Origin: JBEBVQ01 sp037190845
Lineage (GTDB): Bacteria; Bacteroidota; Bacteroidia; Chitinophagales; Chitinophagaceae
Reading direction: 5' to 3'
Assembly: GCA_037190845.1 (NCBI GenBank)
Contig: JBBCJI010000018.1
Span: 124,001-188,000, forward strand
Length of the DNA: 64,000 nt
This document shows positions 1 through 9,415 of the stretch, in pieces. The first letter of the stretch is position 1, and each line of letters opens with the position of its first letter. The translations under genes and the position numbers were made by a program. The notes under the pieces are model-generated. The model made no database searches. It saw nothing but the letters and a program-made list of their open reading frames with translations, and was not told the DNA's origin.

Positions 1-43
1 ACAATCGTGAAATTCTTTCTTGTTAAATCCAGCAGCCTCTAAT

Positions 44-98
44 AAAGAAAGTTGTTCCCGCAACACCCATAACGGTATAAACAGGAACAACTTTCTTT
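44..98. repeat. 15-bp inverted repeat with 25-nt loop
   Basis: AAAGAAAGTTGTTCC at 44-58 is perfectly complementary to 84-98. It lies just past the stop of the minus-strand gene that ends at 118, so it may act as a terminator. No U-tract follows on either strand, so an intergenic palindrome is equally possible. Confidence 0.5.
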
Positions 99-117
99 CC
101 ATTAAAACAATAGTAGC

Positions 118-1182
118 TTATCTCGTAATCTGCGTGTACCCGGCAGTATTTCCGCTCTGTACACGAACAATATAACTGCCGACGGCAAGTGACGCTATAT
201 CCAGCACTGACATACCAAGCTGCGACAAGACGACCCTCCCCTGCATATCGAAGAGCTCAACAGTATAATTTGTCCATCCGGCAGGGACATTCAGATGCAA
301 TTGCCCGCTTATTGCGGGATTTGGCCAGGCTTTAAGCTCAAACAAGCGTTCCTGCGCGGCAGCAGCCACGTGCAGATTATCTCTTTTAGTATCACGATAA
401 CGGACCATATTCACGGTTTCGTTTCCATTTCCGTCAACCGTGGTTCCGACCCGTACCACCGGGTAATGCTCCCCATTTGCCAACCATACATATTCCACAT
501 ACCGGCGCTCAAAGCGGATATTCTGCCCTAACACCGTTTTTACTGAATCTGTCTGCCACACTTCGGAGCGTACCCGGAGTACATCTACAGGTGTAGTGAA
601 GTAAGGCGTCTTTACAGTTCCATGCCCGTCAACAACGGTAACACGATCACCTTTCATGAGTATAGAACCGAGCGACATAGCATGCTCAAAGCGGAACGTA
701 GAGGTCTCATTCCGGTTATATATAAGAGGGAAATGATAAATTTCGTCCTGATCGATATAATAAGCGGCCTGTGGGGTTCCGTTCAGAAAAGCGCCAAACG
801 ACGTGGCCACATAACGATCAGGGCCAGACAAGGTTTGATAAAAAATATGAGGGTTAGTAAGGGACATAGGTAACCCTTGCCCGCTCAGGTCTATTTCATT
901 AGCAATCTTATAGCCCACACCGGTGTTCAGACCTGTAAAACCAGCGGCAGTAGGTGTAATAAACGTATCTACCCCCTGAGACACCGCCGCCCATCCGCTG
1001 AAATCCCAATCCACATTCGCTCCGGTATTGCTAAGATTCAGCCCTGCGGATGTAATATTTACATTGCTGTAACGAAGCGTATCGCCCAACACAGGCATGT
1101 CTGATGCAGTAATCGTAATCTGCGCTGTCACGGTTCCCCACGTAGCGAGTATTAAAGGGAAAAAAAATAGCTGTTTTTTCAT
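118..1182 (-). CDS. secreted protein with type IX secretion C-terminal sorting domain
   Basis: The 354-residue product starts with a clear signal peptide (MKKQLFFFPLILATWGTVTAQ, cleavage near residue 20). The last ~75 residues, beginning around FELKAWPNPA and running through LFDMQGRVV to GSYIVRV, are a typical Por/type IX sorting domain (type A CTD), which routes proteins across the outer membrane to the surface or medium. The ~250 residues between look beta-rich and I do not recognise a catalytic family. gldD at 23108 agrees with a type IX/gliding system in this organism. Function of the passenger is unknown. Confidence 0.85.
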   Translation of the reverse strand: MKKQLFFFPLILATWGTVTAQITITASDMPVLGDTLRYSNVNITSAGLNLSNTGANVDWDFSGWAAVSQGVDTFITPTAAGFTGLNTGVGYKIANEIDLSGQGLPMSLTNPHIFYQTLSGPDRYVATSFGAFLNGTPQAAYYIDQDEIYHFPLIYNRNETSTFRFEHAMSLGSILMKGDRVTVVDGHGTVKTPYFTTPVDVLRVRSEVWQTDSVKTVLGQNIRFERRYVEYVWLANGEHYPVVRVGTTVDGNGNETVNMVRYRDTKRDNLHVAAAAQERLFELKAWPNPAISGQLHLNVPAGWTNYTVELFDMQGRVVLSQLGMSVLDIASLAVGSYIVRVQSGNTAGYTQITR

Positions 1183-1240
1183 GATATAACATGTTTAATC
1201 ATTGTAAAAATACCGAATCTGTCATTACAACACAGAAAAA

Positions 1241-2317
1241 TCATACCAATTCACCAGGCATGCTGTCATCCCGCACTACCGAATCCACATACTGCACAAC
1301 ACTGTTGTTGAATACCGGTTCCCCATCGAATAAAAACGCAACCTGAACCGGCAAAACGGCAATCTTCAAATTCCATTGCCGCAGTTTTTCTTCGTGTAAA
1401 CGCAGTCGCTGTGCATCTTTCTCCGTAGTGATTACAATCCCCTGCCCCGACAGATTCATGAATGCAACACGTATCTTTTCCAGGTCACTTTCTGAAAAAT
1501 AATGATGATCCGGGAAAGACACTACGCTAACAGACGCTACAGTCTGTGAAACGGCACGGATCAATGGTTCCGGACGTGCAATACCGCAAACTATTACAAC
1601 AGACTGCTGCACTGTGTCCACCGGCTTACCGGTCCAGAAATCATAGGGCATGCCGTACCGGATACAGGAAAAAAAGACCTGCTGTTGGGACAAAGGCCTT
1701 ATATGATGTATGATTTGTTCTGCTTCCTTTTTATTCATTTCCGGCGGACATTTGGAGACTACGATCACATCTGCTCTGCGATATCCGCGCCGCGCCTCTC
1801 GAAGACGCCCGTAGGGCAATACATGATCTTTATAAAAAGGAGCGTCATATTCCGTGAGCAGGATATTCAATCCCGGCTTCACTGTCCGATGCTGGTACGC
1901 ATCATCCAGCAATATTACATCCACATCCGGTCGCTGCGTAAGCAGATCCGGAATACCGGTCATTCTTTCTTCTGCCACGCTGACCACCAGACCCGGAAAT
2001 TTTGCATGATATTGCATCGGCTCATCGCCGATCGTACGGGCATCGGCCTGTTCATCTGCCAGCACAAACCCGCGGGTAACACGCTTGTAGCCTCTGCTCA
2101 TCGTAGCGACTGTATACCGGGGTTGCAACAGCCGTACCAGATATTCTATATGGGGAGTTTTACCCGTCCCCCCGGCAGAAAGATTCCCCACCGAAATAAC
2201 CGGCATATTGAATGTTACGGACGAGAAAAATCCGGTGTCATATAAGCGGTTGCGCAGCCACGTGATGCCAACATATAACAAAGAAAAAGGGTACAGTAAA
2301 AAACGCATTGTGTTCAT
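1241..2317 (-). CDS. lpxK: tetraacyldisaccharide 4'-kinase
   Basis: LpxK phosphorylates the 4' position of the lipid A disaccharide 1-phosphate at the inner-membrane face. The 358 residues show an N-terminal membrane-associated helix (residues ~4-20) followed by the LpxK P-loop VGNLSAGGTGKTPH at 43-56, then the conserved MSRGYKR, DEPMQY and LLDDAYQHR blocks. Length fits the family. The ATG at 2317 is used, with MRFLLYP three codons later as an alternative. A palindromic repeat separates it from ftcD downstream. Confidence 0.95.
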   Translation of the reverse strand: MNTMRFLLYPFSLLYVGITWLRNRLYDTGFFSSVTFNMPVISVGNLSAGGTGKTPHIEYLVRLLQPRYTVATMSRGYKRVTRGFVLADEQADARTIGDEPMQYHAKFPGLVVSVAEERMTGIPDLLTQRPDVDVILLDDAYQHRTVKPGLNILLTEYDAPFYKDHVLPYGRLREARRGYRRADVIVVSKCPPEMNKKEAEQIIHHIRPLSQQQVFFSCIRYGMPYDFWTGKPVDTVQQSVVIVCGIARPEPLIRAVSQTVASVSVVSFPDHHYFSESDLEKIRVAFMNLSGQGIVITTEKDAQRLRLHEEKLRQWNLKIAVLPVQVAFLFDGEPVFNNSVVQYVDSVVRDDSMPGELV

Positions 2318-2413
2318 TTGAAAATGATCAGAAGAATTTGAAAATCTGAAAATCTGAAAATGTAATAACAGCGGTCCATTTTCAAATTAACTCATTTCCA
2401 AATTTTCAAATTA
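2318..2413. repeat. AATTTGAAAAT palindromic repeat, copy 1
   Basis: The left part carries AATTTGAAAAT and related GAAAAT units. The right part carries ATTTTCAAATT twice, so the whole can fold back on itself. The same arrangement recurs at 5496, 30125 and 37957. The repeat runs into the 3' end of ftcD and contains its TGA stop (2406-2408). Confidence 0.75.
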
Positions 2414-3440
2414 ATTCCGCCCTGCGGAGCGCATACTCAAGTATTTTTTCTTCAGGATCAAATGGCTTCACCCGATCCAGGCCGAGATGCCGGATCCCGG
2501 CTTCAATATATATTTCCTCACCGGCCGGTATACCGGGATCCTGCAATTCATATGCAAAGCGTCCTGCTTCAAGCAGGCACACTTCCGGCATTAACCCGAT
2601 CAACTCGCTCCCCACCAAAGACACACCTGCTTCACCAGCGAGCTGCCTGCAGGCTTCCCAGACCCGGAGTGGACTGCTGACCCGGTAATCCAGCAGATTC
2701 ATTGACACCTGAGCACATTCAAAATCGGCCATATACCAACCGATAGCACGTACTTTTGGAAGCAGCCCCGGAACCCGTACCGGTGTTTTGCCTTCACGCT
2801 GTACAAATCCACGCTCCCGGATACGGTCTGCTATATAGACCGCTTTCCTGACATCTCTCGTATCTATGGAAATGTTGAACGCTACCAATACATCCCGTGC
2901 ACCTATAACCGTTGCCCCATATGAGGGTGTGAACTCAGCCGGACCATAATCCGGAACCCAATCCGGCTGTGTCATTTTTGTTGCCAGCCCTTCATACTCC
3001 CCTTTACGGATGTCCGGCAAAGCACTGCGGTATGGAGCAGTGGCGGAATATTCATAGAGATAAACCGGTATCTGCAATTCCTGGCCTACCCTGTCTGCCA
3101 GTTGCCGGGAATAAACCACTGCTTCCTCCATTTCCATACCATATAAGGGCACAAGAGGACAAACATCTGTTGCACCAATACGCGGGTGTACTCCGCCCTG
3201 GAGCCGCATATCAATCACTTCTGCTGCTTTACCGACAGCCCGGAAGGCAGCTTCTGTCACAGCAGACGGCGCACCTGCAAATGTCATAACAGTCCGGTTT
3301 GCCGCAGGACTTGTATCCACGTGCAGTAAGGCAACACCATCTACTGATCGTACCGCCTCCGCAATGGCTGTTATCTTAACCGGATCACGTCCTTCGCTGA
3401 AGTTGGGGACACATTCTAAAATGGGTTCATGGTTTGCCAT
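2406..3440 (-). CDS. ftcD: glutamate formimidoyltransferase
   Basis: Transfers the formimino group from formiminoglutamate to tetrahydrofolate in histidine degradation. Seen: the N-terminal ECVPNFSEGRD signature and GGVHPRIGATDVCPLVPL, which carries the family's catalytic His. The protein contains only the transferase half (~344 residues) with no cyclodeaminase domain, as in many Bacteroidota. An in-frame GTG exists at 3479, but ATG at 3440 (MANHEPILECVPN) places the signature at its usual distance from the start and is preferred. No other hut genes are adjacent. Confidence 0.92.
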   Translation of the reverse strand: MANHEPILECVPNFSEGRDPVKITAIAEAVRSVDGVALLHVDTSPAANRTVMTFAGAPSAVTEAAFRAVGKAAEVIDMRLQGGVHPRIGATDVCPLVPLYGMEMEEAVVYSRQLADRVGQELQIPVYLYEYSATAPYRSALPDIRKGEYEGLATKMTQPDWVPDYGPAEFTPSYGATVIGARDVLVAFNISIDTRDVRKAVYIADRIRERGFVQREGKTPVRVPGLLPKVRAIGWYMADFECAQVSMNLLDYRVSSPLRVWEACRQLAGEAGVSLVGSELIGLMPEVCLLEAGRFAYELQDPGIPAGEEIYIEAGIRHLGLDRVKPFDPEEKILEYALRRAELI

Positions 3441-3481
3441 GCTGCTAAAATAGATGAAATCTGCAAGATGTACAGACACAA

Positions 3482-3513
3482 AAAGCTATGACATGGATGC
3501 ATGTCATAGCTTT
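3482..3513 (-). terminator. rho-independent terminator of the DUF4142 gene
   Basis: Perfect 14-bp stem (AAAGCTATGACATG, 4-nt loop). On the minus strand it is followed by TTTTT, and it lies 44 bp beyond the stop at 3557. Confidence 0.85.
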
Positions 3514-3556
3514 ATCTTCCAACCCGCGGAAGCTTACCCAAAACAAATACCGGCAA

Positions 3557-4123
3557 CTATTTTTTCAGTGCTTCCTGTGTAGCCTCTGCCTGCTGCAAAT
3601 GTTGCTGCAATACAGGGATTTTACCATTGATCCATGACCGGACATCAGGATCTGCAGCATCATCGGCCTCATCCCGGAACTTCTCCACAAATTTTTTGTG
3701 TTCGCGTACCGTATAATCCACATAATCCTTTTCAAAATCGGCGCCGGTCTTGGCAGCGAGTTTTTCATAATCCTGCTGGTTATCACTTCCCAATGCAACG
3801 GGTAAAACAATCCCTTTTTTTTCAGCAAGCGATTTCAATTCATCCATGACTTTGCTATGATCGCCGGTGATGGCATTTGCCAGTTGTTTCACCTGCGGAT
3901 TTGCGGCCCGTGCTGCAGCAAGTTCACCCAGCCTGATCGCCATCAGTCCTTCATCTGCCGCCCATACTGCGAATTCAGCGTCATCTTCAAGTACTGTATG
4001 CTCCAGCTTATGCTCATTAAGGTCTTCTGCGAGTTCCTTGCTGTCGGTATTATCAGCATTATTACACGAGCTACCCCAACCGATTAACGCGGCCATGGAT
4101 ATGCTCAAAATTACCTGTTTCAT
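3557..4123 (-). CDS. DUF4142 family lipoprotein
   Basis: 188 residues. A short hydrophobic N-terminus ends in a lipobox-like GSSC (Cys20), so it is probably lipid-anchored. The rest is a helical, acidic domain matching DUF4142 (ferritin-like fold): AVWAADEGLMAIRLGELAAARAANPQVKQLA, a HSKVMDELKSLA helix and an EHKKFVEKF helix. DUF4142 members are often cell-envelope stress proteins but no reaction is established. Its own terminator at 3482 suggests a monocistronic unit. Confidence 0.85.
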   Translation of the reverse strand: MKQVILSISMAALIGWGSSCNNADNTDSKELAEDLNEHKLEHTVLEDDAEFAVWAADEGLMAIRLGELAAARAANPQVKQLANAITGDHSKVMDELKSLAEKKGIVLPVALGSDNQQDYEKLAAKTGADFEKDYVDYTVREHKKFVEKFRDEADDAADPDVRSWINGKIPVLQQHLQQAEATQEALKK

Positions 4124-4210
4124 AATTTATCGGTTTTTGGTTCCCCGTATAATAGAAAAAATGATGCCACGAGCTATTATATCCTATAAACCACAACAAC
4201 AGGAAAGCTG

Positions 4211-5485
4211 TCAATATCCATATTTTTCCTTCCAGCAGTTACGCAGATATTCCCTCAATCGGGCTTCTGCAGCATTATTCCCAGGATCGTACAATTTGGT
4301 GCCGGTTATTTTTTCCGGTAAGAATTCCTGCTCCACGAAATTACCGGGGAAATCATGGGCATACTGATAACCTTTCCCGTAATCCATTTTTTTCATCAGT
4401 TTGGTAGGGGCATTCCGGATATGCAGCGGCACGGAGAGATCTCCGGTTTTACTTACAAGCGCCTGCGCGTTGTTGATTGCCATATAGGCTGCGTTACTTT
4501 TGGGCGATGATGCCAGGTATGTGGTACACTGGGAAAGGATGATCCGGCTTTCCGGCCACCCGATCATCTCTACTGCCTGGAAGGTGGTCGTAGCAAGCAG
4601 CAACGCATTAGGATTGGCATTGCCAATATCCTCACTTGCCAGGATCAGCAGCCGCCGTGCAATAAATTTAGGATCTTCCCCTCCCTCTATCATTCTGGCA
4701 AGATAGTATACTGCGGCATTGGGGTCGCTTCCCCGCACCGATTTGATGAACGCTGAAATAATATCATAATGCTGTTCACCCGACTTGTCGTACAAGGCCA
4801 TTTTTCGCTGCACAATATCCTGGACGAGTTGGTCGGTAATCTCCCTCTGCCCTGATGGTATAGATGATACTACCAGCTCAAGCAGATTGAGCAGACGACG
4901 TGCATCTCCGCCACCCAGTTGCAAGAGGGCGCTCCATTCCGTCACCTCCTTATCCATTGCCCGGAGCCATTCATCGCGTTCCATTGCCTGCGTTACGATC
5001 GCCTTCATATGATCTTCCGTCAGAGGTTGCAGCACATACACCTGAGCACGGCTGAGCAGCGCGCTGATCACCTCAAACGAAGGATTCTCCGTGGTAGCGC
5101 CAATGAGGGTGATGATCCCCTTTTCCACAGCGCCCAGCAGGCTGTCCTGCTGGGCCTTGTTGAACCGGTGAATTTCGTCTATAAACAAAAGTGCATGCCC
5201 TGCCTTACGCGCCTGATCAATCACTGCCCGGACTTCCTTCACACCACTGTCTATGGCACTAAGCGTAAAAAAGATCATATTCAGCGAACGGGCAATGATT
5301 TGTGCCAGTGTGGTTTTCCCTACACCGGGAGGCCCCCAGAACAATATGGAGTGAGGTGACTGGTTCCGGATCATTTGCTCCAACACCTTACCCTGACCTA
5401 CCAGGTGCTCCTGACCTATAAAATCTTCGAGCGACTGTGGCCGCATGCGCTCCGCAAGGGGTATATTGGTGGGTGTTACAGACAT
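4211..5485 (-). CDS. rarA: replication-associated recombination protein A (AAA+ ATPase)
   Basis: RarA/MgsA acts at stalled replication forks. The 424 residues show Walker A GPPGVGKT at 51-58, Walker B LLFIDEIHRF, sensor region GATTENPSFE, and the C-terminal tetramerisation region with SVRGSDPNAAVYYLARMIEGGEDP. Length is normal for the family. It starts at ATG 5485, and a palindromic repeat lies directly upstream. Confidence 0.95.
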   Translation of the reverse strand: MSVTPTNIPLAERMRPQSLEDFIGQEHLVGQGKVLEQMIRNQSPHSILFWGPPGVGKTTLAQIIARSLNMIFFTLSAIDSGVKEVRAVIDQARKAGHALLFIDEIHRFNKAQQDSLLGAVEKGIITLIGATTENPSFEVISALLSRAQVYVLQPLTEDHMKAIVTQAMERDEWLRAMDKEVTEWSALLQLGGGDARRLLNLLELVVSSIPSGQREITDQLVQDIVQRKMALYDKSGEQHYDIISAFIKSVRGSDPNAAVYYLARMIEGGEDPKFIARRLLILASEDIGNANPNALLLATTTFQAVEMIGWPESRIILSQCTTYLASSPKSNAAYMAINNAQALVSKTGDLSVPLHIRNAPTKLMKKMDYGKGYQYAHDFPGNFVEQEFLPEKITGTKLYDPGNNAAEARLREYLRNCWKEKYGY

Positions 5486-5495
5486 AGTATCGGTT

Positions 5496-5570
5496 AATTT
5501 GAAAATACGCCAATTTGAAAATGTCCATATTAAGTAAGGAGCAATACATTCATTTTCAAATTCTCAAATT
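5496..5570. repeat. AATTTGAAAAT palindromic repeat, copy 2
   Basis: Two AATTTGAAAAT units on the left (from 5496) face ATTTTCAAATT and CTCAAATT units on the right, around a unique loop. It sits in the divergent region between rarA and the thioredoxin-like gene at 5597. Confidence 0.75.
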
Positions 5571-5596
5571 GGTCAATTCAAGTACCTTCGTACTCT

Positions 5597-6184
5597 ATGA
5601 AACGCAATTTACTATTAGTGGCTCTCCTGTGCAGCTTCTTTTTTGCTTTTGCCCAAAAAAAGAAAAAAACAGCGCGGGGTAATCATGTCCGGACAGAAGC
5701 AACGACGTCTGTCGACTACAAACAGACAGGAGCACCCATGCCTGCTATCAGACTCATTGTGCCGACGCTCACCAACGAAGTTGCGGGAAAGAAAAAAGAA
5801 GCGGTCCCTGAAACCAAAGTCATTACAGAACAAGACCTCGCCAACAATTCCAACCTGCTGGTGATGATGTTTAATCCCACCTGCGGACATTGTGAAGAAC
5901 AGACAGACTTATTCACACAAAATATTTCCCTCTTTCGGAATAGCAAACTGGTACTGATGGCAGGGGCACCGATGCTCCCTTACATGGAGCATTTTAATAG
6001 CGGACGACATGTTGACAAATTCCCGAAAACCATCATTATGGGTGTAGATAGTGCACAGTTCATTGATAAAACATTCCGGTATGAATCATTGCCTCAGATC
6101 AACATTTATGATCATGAGAGAAAACTGCTCCGTTCATTTACCGGGCTGGTGAGCATAGATAGCCTAATCACTTACATTGAATAG
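5597..6184 (+). CDS. exported thioredoxin-like protein
   Basis: 195 residues. The signal peptide (MKRNLLLVALLCSFFFAFAQ) is followed by a basic KKKK stretch. A thioredoxin fold carries the redox motif CGHC at 96-99 in the context MMFNPTCGHCEEQTD. The C-terminal half retains a LPQINIYD (cis-Pro-like) segment. It probably acts as a periplasmic thiol-disulfide oxidoreductase; the partner is unknown. TACCTTCG just upstream of the ATG resembles a degenerate Bacteroidota -7 box. Confidence 0.8.
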   Translation: MKRNLLLVALLCSFFFAFAQKKKKTARGNHVRTEATTSVDYKQTGAPMPAIRLIVPTLTNEVAGKKKEAVPETKVITEQDLANNSNLLVMMFNPTCGHCEEQTDLFTQNISLFRNSKLVLMAGAPMLPYMEHFNSGRHVDKFPKTIIMGVDSAQFIDKTFRYESLPQINIYDHERKLLRSFTGLVSIDSLITYIE

Positions 6185-6186
6185 AA

Positions 6187-6245
6187 ATGATTTATGAGTG
6201 TGAATTATGCGTTATCTCGTCAATAATTCATCACTCATAAATCAT
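6187..6245. terminator. long hairpin between convergent genes
   Basis: ATGATTTATGAGTG at 6187-6200 pairs with 6232-6245. The stem continues inward with TGAATTAT at 6201-6208 pairing with 6223-6230 after a one-base bulge, about 22 bp in total. It lies between two convergent genes, so it is a plausible bidirectional terminator, although there are no strong U-tracts. Confidence 0.55.
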
Positions 6246-6251
6246 CCTTCT

Positions 6252-6728
6252 TTAAGCTACACTTTCTTTCTTTACGTAATCCCGGAGTTTACGGACATAA
6301 TCAAAATATCCTGTTTCCATGCGCGTCCAGAAAACAATAAAGATGAGCAGACCCAGCCCTAAAAAGGTGTAGATGTAAGTGGCATATTCCTGATGGCCGG
6401 CTATAAAACCGATGATGCCTGCAAGCAGCATAAACGTACAGAAAATTACGATCAGCAACGGGCCTCCCTGATCTATCTTTCGCATTTTTGAGCTGATCAC
6501 AACCTGTGTCTTGGCGCCCTTGCCATTAAGCCGGATATGCGTAATCGGCAACGTTTTCAGGGCTTCAATACGTTCAGCATGAGGAATAATTTTAAGCTGG
6601 CGGTCTTTTTCCAACACTTCAAAATCCAGGTTGTGCACCTTGACACGCTTGCCCAGCAGGCGGCTTCTAATGTCCTCTATGGGCATAGCAGACTGATACC
6701 GGTAAGTTCTTGAGAATAACATAGGCAA
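6252..6728 (-). CDS. hypothetical membrane protein, two TM helices
   Basis: 158 residues and not recognised. The N-terminal ~85 residues are soluble and basic (LLGKRVKVHNLDFEVLEKDRQLKIIPHAERIEALKTLPITHIRL). Two hydrophobic helices follow (about LLIVIFCTFMLLAGIIGFIAG and YIYTFLGLGLLIFIVFW), then a short charged tail. The soluble part is presumably cytosolic. Neighbours give no functional hint. Confidence 0.65.
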   Translation of the reverse strand: MPMLFSRTYRYQSAMPIEDIRSRLLGKRVKVHNLDFEVLEKDRQLKIIPHAERIEALKTLPITHIRLNGKGAKTQVVISSKMRKIDQGGPLLIVIFCTFMLLAGIIGFIAGHQEYATYIYTFLGLGLLIFIVFWTRMETGYFDYVRKLRDYVKKESVA

Positions 6729-6980
6729 ACTTTTTTGAGTTTAAAGAACAATTTCATATGAAAGGTAAACAATCTTTTCATAATACCAAACAAATGCCAA
6801 TATAAGAATTGAGTGGTCACTCACCCGATATTACTTTAAAGAGCCTTTCTATATAAGGACATCCTCTGTTAACAAAAGGTTTGCATATTACATCAAAAAC
6901 ACAGTATTTAACCTTTCATTAACATATATAAAGAAGAATCCATAGAGGATGGAGAGAGTGTGGATACATATGGCCAATAA
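6729..6980. other. AT-rich non-coding stretch
   Basis: Separates the small membrane-protein gene from pnp. It is AT-rich and presumably holds the promoter of the gene ending at 6252. I see no ORF, RNA or repeat here. Confidence 0.5.
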
Positions 6981-6982
6981 AA

Positions 6983-7004
6983 AAAGCTGCCTTTAGGCAG
7001 CTTT
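6983..7004 (-). terminator. rho-independent terminator of pnp
   Basis: AAAGCTGCC (6983-6991), loop TTTA, GGCAGCTTT (6996-7004). A T-run follows on the minus strand, 28 bp beyond the pnp stop. Confidence 0.9.
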
Positions 7005-7032
7005 TATATGTTCATGATCAACACGAAATCTT

Positions 7033-9387
7033 TTACAGTGCAAGATCGGCATCCTCATCTGCGGCTGGAGCATTTCCGATCTCCGGCAGCGTTTGCGACT
7101 GATGTGATTCTTCGTTATGTCTGGGTTGATCTTCACGATTATTACCATTCCTGGGGCGACGATCGCCATCTTCACGACGGTTTCCTCCTCTTCGTTCACG
7201 GTCACCCTCACGACGTTCGGGGCGCTCGCGTTTTTCAGGCTCCACATACCCCTCCGGCTTCGGCATAAGTACCTTGCGGCTAAGCCGGAGTTTGCCTGTT
7301 TTCGGATCTGTGCCTACCAGCTTGATCTTTACTTTATCTCCTTCAGCAAGGACGCCATCGAGATTTTCAAGGCGCTTCCAGCTTACTTCGGAGATATGCA
7401 GCAATCCCTGCTTGCCGGGCAGGAACTCAATGAATGCACCGAATGCCATAATAGACTTTACGGTACCTTCATACACTTCACCGATCTCCGGCACAGCTAC
7501 GATACCTTTGATACGGGTCATCGCCTTGTCAATACCTTCTTTATTGGAAGAGAACACCTTGACATATCCTTTCTGATCTTTCTCTTCGATAGAAATAGTG
7601 GTTCCGGTTTCACGCTGCATCTCCTGAATAATCTTACCACCGGGGCCGATTATCGCACCGATGAATTCGGTATCAATAATAATCTGTTCTACCCGTGGCG
7701 TATGCGGTTTCAGTTCAGGACGATGTGCCGGCATACAGTCGTACATAGCATCAAGTATATGCAGACGACCACGGCGCGCCTGTTCGAGTGCCTGGCGCAT
7801 CACATCCATACTAAGGCCATCCACTTTGATGTCCATCTGTATACCACAAATACCATCACGCGTACCGGTTACCTTAAAGTCCATGTCGCCGAGGTGATCT
7901 TCATCTCCAAGGATATCCGTGAGCACAGCCCACTTGCCATCAGAAGCGCGGGAGATAAGGCCCATAGCCACCCCCCCCACATGCTTGGGGATAGGTACAC
8001 CGGCGTCCATCAATGCGAGCGAACCGGCGCATACAGTAGCCATAGAGGAAGAACCATTGGATTCGAGGATATCAGAAACCACACGAACCGTATAAGGATA
8101 TTCTTCACCCGGCATCATCTGTGCCAGCGAACGCTTGGCAAGATTGCCATGCCCTACCTCGCGGCGGCCGGGGGCACGGAGAAACTTCACTTCGCCCGTA
8201 GAGAACGGAGGGAAATTATAATGGAGAATGAATTTGGTATAATCGGAAGTAGCGGCGCTTTCCACCAGCAGCTCATCTTCGCTGGTTCCGAGTGTCACCG
8301 TGGTAAGCGATTGTGTTTCGCCGCGTGTGAACAACGCAGCGCCATGCGGTGAGGGCAGGAAATCCACCTCCATATTCAACGGGCGTACTTCGTCCAGCTT
8401 CCGGCCGTCGAGCCGGCGGCTTTCGTCGAGGATCATGTTACGCACCGTATAATACTGCAGGTCTTCAAAATATTTTCTGGCAAAGGAGCGTGTTTCATCA
8501 GGCAGGGCTTCACCTTCCTGCAGTCCTTCGGATAAATGAAGCATCAATGCCGTTTCCAGGTCTTTGAATGCCCAGCCGCGATCATGCTTGGGAGACGCAC
8601 TCCTGGCGATATCCAGTATTTTCTGCGCCGCAAAAGCCTCTACACGCTGTTTAAGATCTTCGTTTTCCGTTGTCCGGACATATTCCCTTTTGCCCGGCGC
8701 GCCTATTTTGGTGCGCAGCTCTTCCTGGGCTTTGATCTGTACCCGGATAGCCGCGTGCGCTGTCTCGATCGCTGTGATCAGGTCTTCTTCACGGCACTCT
8801 TTCGACTCACCTTCCACCATCATAATGTTCTTCTCAGTAGCGCCGATGATAAAGTCCATATCAGCCTCTTTCAGAGCCGTACGATCAGGATTAATCACAT
8901 ATTGTCCGTTAATGCGTGCTACACGTACTTCAGAAATAATTTCCTGAACAGGAACATCAGACACGGCCAGAGCTGCAGAAGCAGCCAGACAGGCCAGTGC
9001 ATCAGGCAATACTTCCGGATCAGAAGAAATCAATGTTACAATCACCTGAACATCGCAATAGTAATCTTCCGGAAACAGCGGACGAAGCGCACGGTCAATC
9101 AAACGGGATATCAGCACCTCTGAATCACTCAGACGCCCTTCTCTTTTAAAGAAAGAACCGGGAATACGTCCGGCAGATGCAAATTTTTCCTGGTAATCTA
9201 CTGTCAGCGGGAAAAAGGACTGGCCGGGTTTGGGTTCGCTGTTAGCAACAACAGTCGCCAGCAGGACACACTTGCCAAGACGCACGGTAACCGCACCGTC
9301 AGCCTGGCGGGCGAGTTTGCCCGTTTCTATTATTACTTCCCGTCCGTCATCCAGTTTGAATGAGACAGAAGTCGGATTTAATGTCAT
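7033..9387 (-). CDS. pnp: polyribonucleotide nucleotidyltransferase
   Basis: PNPase degrades RNA 3'-5' by phosphorolysis. Order of domains: RNase PH 1 (FFPLTVDYQEKFASAGRIPGSFFKREGR), all-alpha linker, RNase PH 2 (RDGICGIQMDIKVDGLS), KH (IGAIIGPGGKIIQEMQRETG), S1 (GEVYEGTVKSIMAFGAFIEFLPGKQGLLH). An extra ~75-residue tail is very rich in Arg/Gly/Asn/Asp and is probably an RNA-binding extension. The frame is open to a TTG at 9411, but that TTG abuts the rpsO hairpin; ATG at 9387 (MTLNPTSVSF) is preferred. It lies downstream of rpsO, the classical arrangement. Confidence 0.95.
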   Translation of the reverse strand: MTLNPTSVSFKLDDGREVIIETGKLARQADGAVTVRLGKCVLLATVVANSEPKPGQSFFPLTVDYQEKFASAGRIPGSFFKREGRLSDSEVLISRLIDRALRPLFPEDYYCDVQVIVTLISSDPEVLPDALACLAASAALAVSDVPVQEIISEVRVARINGQYVINPDRTALKEADMDFIIGATEKNIMMVEGESKECREEDLITAIETAHAAIRVQIKAQEELRTKIGAPGKREYVRTTENEDLKQRVEAFAAQKILDIARSASPKHDRGWAFKDLETALMLHLSEGLQEGEALPDETRSFARKYFEDLQYYTVRNMILDESRRLDGRKLDEVRPLNMEVDFLPSPHGAALFTRGETQSLTTVTLGTSEDELLVESAATSDYTKFILHYNFPPFSTGEVKFLRAPGRREVGHGNLAKRSLAQMMPGEEYPYTVRVVSDILESNGSSSMATVCAGSLALMDAGVPIPKHVGGVAMGLISRASDGKWAVLTDILGDEDHLGDMDFKVTGTRDGICGIQMDIKVDGLSMDVMRQALEQARRGRLHILDAMYDCMPAHRPELKPHTPRVEQIIIDTEFIGAIIGPGGKIIQEMQRETGTTISIEEKDQKGYVKVFSSNKEGIDKAMTRIKGIVAVPEIGEVYEGTVKSIMAFGAFIEFLPGKQGLLHISEVSWKRLENLDGVLAEGDKVKIKLVGTDPKTGKLRLSRKVLMPKPEGYVEPEKRERPERREGDRERRGGNRREDGDRRPRNGNNREDQPRHNEESHQSQTLPEIGNAPAADEDADLAL

Positions 9388-9415
9388 ATAATCAGGTTTG
9401 ACTTGTTTCAAAAAA

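Noticed and set aside
7117..8352. 411-codon plus-strand ORF across pnp
   Set aside because: Antisense shadow of pnp; no recognizable domains.
9388..9411. TTG start for PNPase at 9411
   Set aside because: It directly abuts the rpsO terminator T-run; MTLNPTSVSF at 9387 matches the family start.
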